Shown here: positions 4,954 to 5,366 of the stretch, piece by piece
How the letters are laid out: the number at the start of each line of letters is the position of its first letter
Numbering within the stretch: the stretch's first letter is position 1
DNA from: an uncultured Coprococcus sp.
GTDB lineage: Bacteria > Bacillota_A > Clostridia > Lachnospirales > Lachnospiraceae
Length of the DNA stretch: 5,366 nucleotides
Assembly (NCBI GenBank): GCA_900767685.1
Contig: CAAGAB010000197.1
Span: 1 to 5,366 of the forward strand
Direction: 5' to 3'
Made by a program: the position numbers and the translations under genes
The notes under the pieces: generated by a model
What the model saw: only the letters and a program-made list of their open reading frames with translations
The model's database searches: none
What the model was told of the DNA's origin: nothing

Positions 4954-5366
4954 CTATAAAGTTGTATCGCCTTTTTCTACGCTCACCGGAAGTAGTATAA
5001 GATTTCCGTCTATATGTGTGTTTCTCTCTTTTGCGCTGTCGATCTGATCTGCGGTTGCACTTTCACCCTGTCCTTCGGCATCATCTTCCTCCTCCGGTCC
5101 GTCGATCATCTCCATAAGCTGGCGTACTGCCTCCTGGGCGATCTCCTTGTACGGCTGATGTATCGATGTGAGCCTTGTCGTGCTGGCGTTGGTTATGTAC
5201 GTTCCGTCGTATGCCACGATCGCCAGGTCATCAGGAATCTTTTTGCCTATGGCAAGTGCCGCCTTAAGGAATGCTATCGCCGGCATGTCTGCGGCAAATA
5301 TTCCGTCCACGTCAGGATACTCCTCCAGTATGCATTTTGCCATCTCAAAATATCCATGAAAATCAA
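4954..5366 (-). CDS. LacI-family transcriptional regulator, C-terminal part (5' end beyond window)
   Basis: The last 136 residues of a sugar-responsive repressor are visible, starting ...DFHGYFEMAKCILEEYPDVDGIFAADMPAI at the right edge. The visible part matches the C-terminal half of the periplasmic-binding-protein-like effector domain. Recognisable elements are the DGIFAADMPAIAFLKAA segment, KKIPDDLAIVAYDGT (YDGT resembles sugar regulators of the ScrR/RafR kind in Firmicutes), LTSIHQPYKEIAQEAVRQLMEMI, and a closing LLPVSVEKGDTT typical of LacI C-termini. The DNA-binding domain is outside the window. Between MEMIDG and NLILLPV there is an acidic, low-complexity stretch of about 30 residues (5052-5099), where most family members have only a short linker. 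The gene ends in its own terminator and lies directly upstream of the operator-bearing promoter, so it is probably the operon's local regulator. The family is sure; effector identity is not. Confidence 0.9.
   Translation of the reverse strand, partial: DFHGYFEMAKCILEEYPDVDGIFAADMPAIAFLKAALAIGKKIPDDLAIVAYDGTYITNASTTRLTSIHQPYKEIAQEAVRQLMEMIDGPEEEDDAEGQGESATADQIDSAKERNTHIDGNLILLPVSVEKGDTTL

Overview
The window holds most of one carbohydrate-uptake operon, and every gene lies on the minus strand. Reading in the direction of transcription (high to low coordinates), it contains the C-terminal part of a LacI-family regulator (cut by the right edge), an intrinsic terminator, a promoter with palindromic operators, an extracellular sugar-binding lipoprotein, two MalF/MalG-type permeases, and a GH13 alpha-glucosidase-like enzyme (cut by the left edge). 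No gene on the plus strand is credible. The lipoprotein, strong AGGAG-type ribosome binding sites, frequent ATA isoleucine codons, moderate GC and a CUT1 importer without its own ATPase point to a Gram-positive Firmicute. A Lachnospiraceae-like gut anaerobe is my best guess, but that is inference and not a sequence match.

Region by region: 1-1119 is the glycosidase (373 residues visible). 1120-1272 is an intergenic region with a perfect 49-bp direct repeat on an 81-bp period, and a small hairpin between the copies. 1273-2109 and 2109-3005 are the two permeases, which overlap by one base. 3006-3194 is a 189-bp intergenic region that is almost entirely inverted repeats. 3195-4673 is the binding protein. 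4674-4953 holds the promoter, three palindromes and the regulator's terminator. 4954-5366 is the regulator's C-terminus.

The likely working model is that the binding protein captures an oligosaccharide at the cell surface and the two permeases import it. Energy would come from an ATPase encoded elsewhere, as is usual for CUT1 systems in Firmicutes. The cytoplasmic GH13 enzyme then releases glucose. The neighbouring LacI-type protein probably represses the operon through the GAAACATGTTTC palindromes, one of which lies in the promoter spacer and another at about the transcription start.

The gene content is ordinary. The parts worth a second look are non-coding: two intergenic regions that could form elaborate RNA structures, one after the binding-protein gene and one before the glycosidase gene. 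The operator also has a CATG centre instead of the usual central CG, and the regulator carries an acidic insertion. I found no convincing new gene system.
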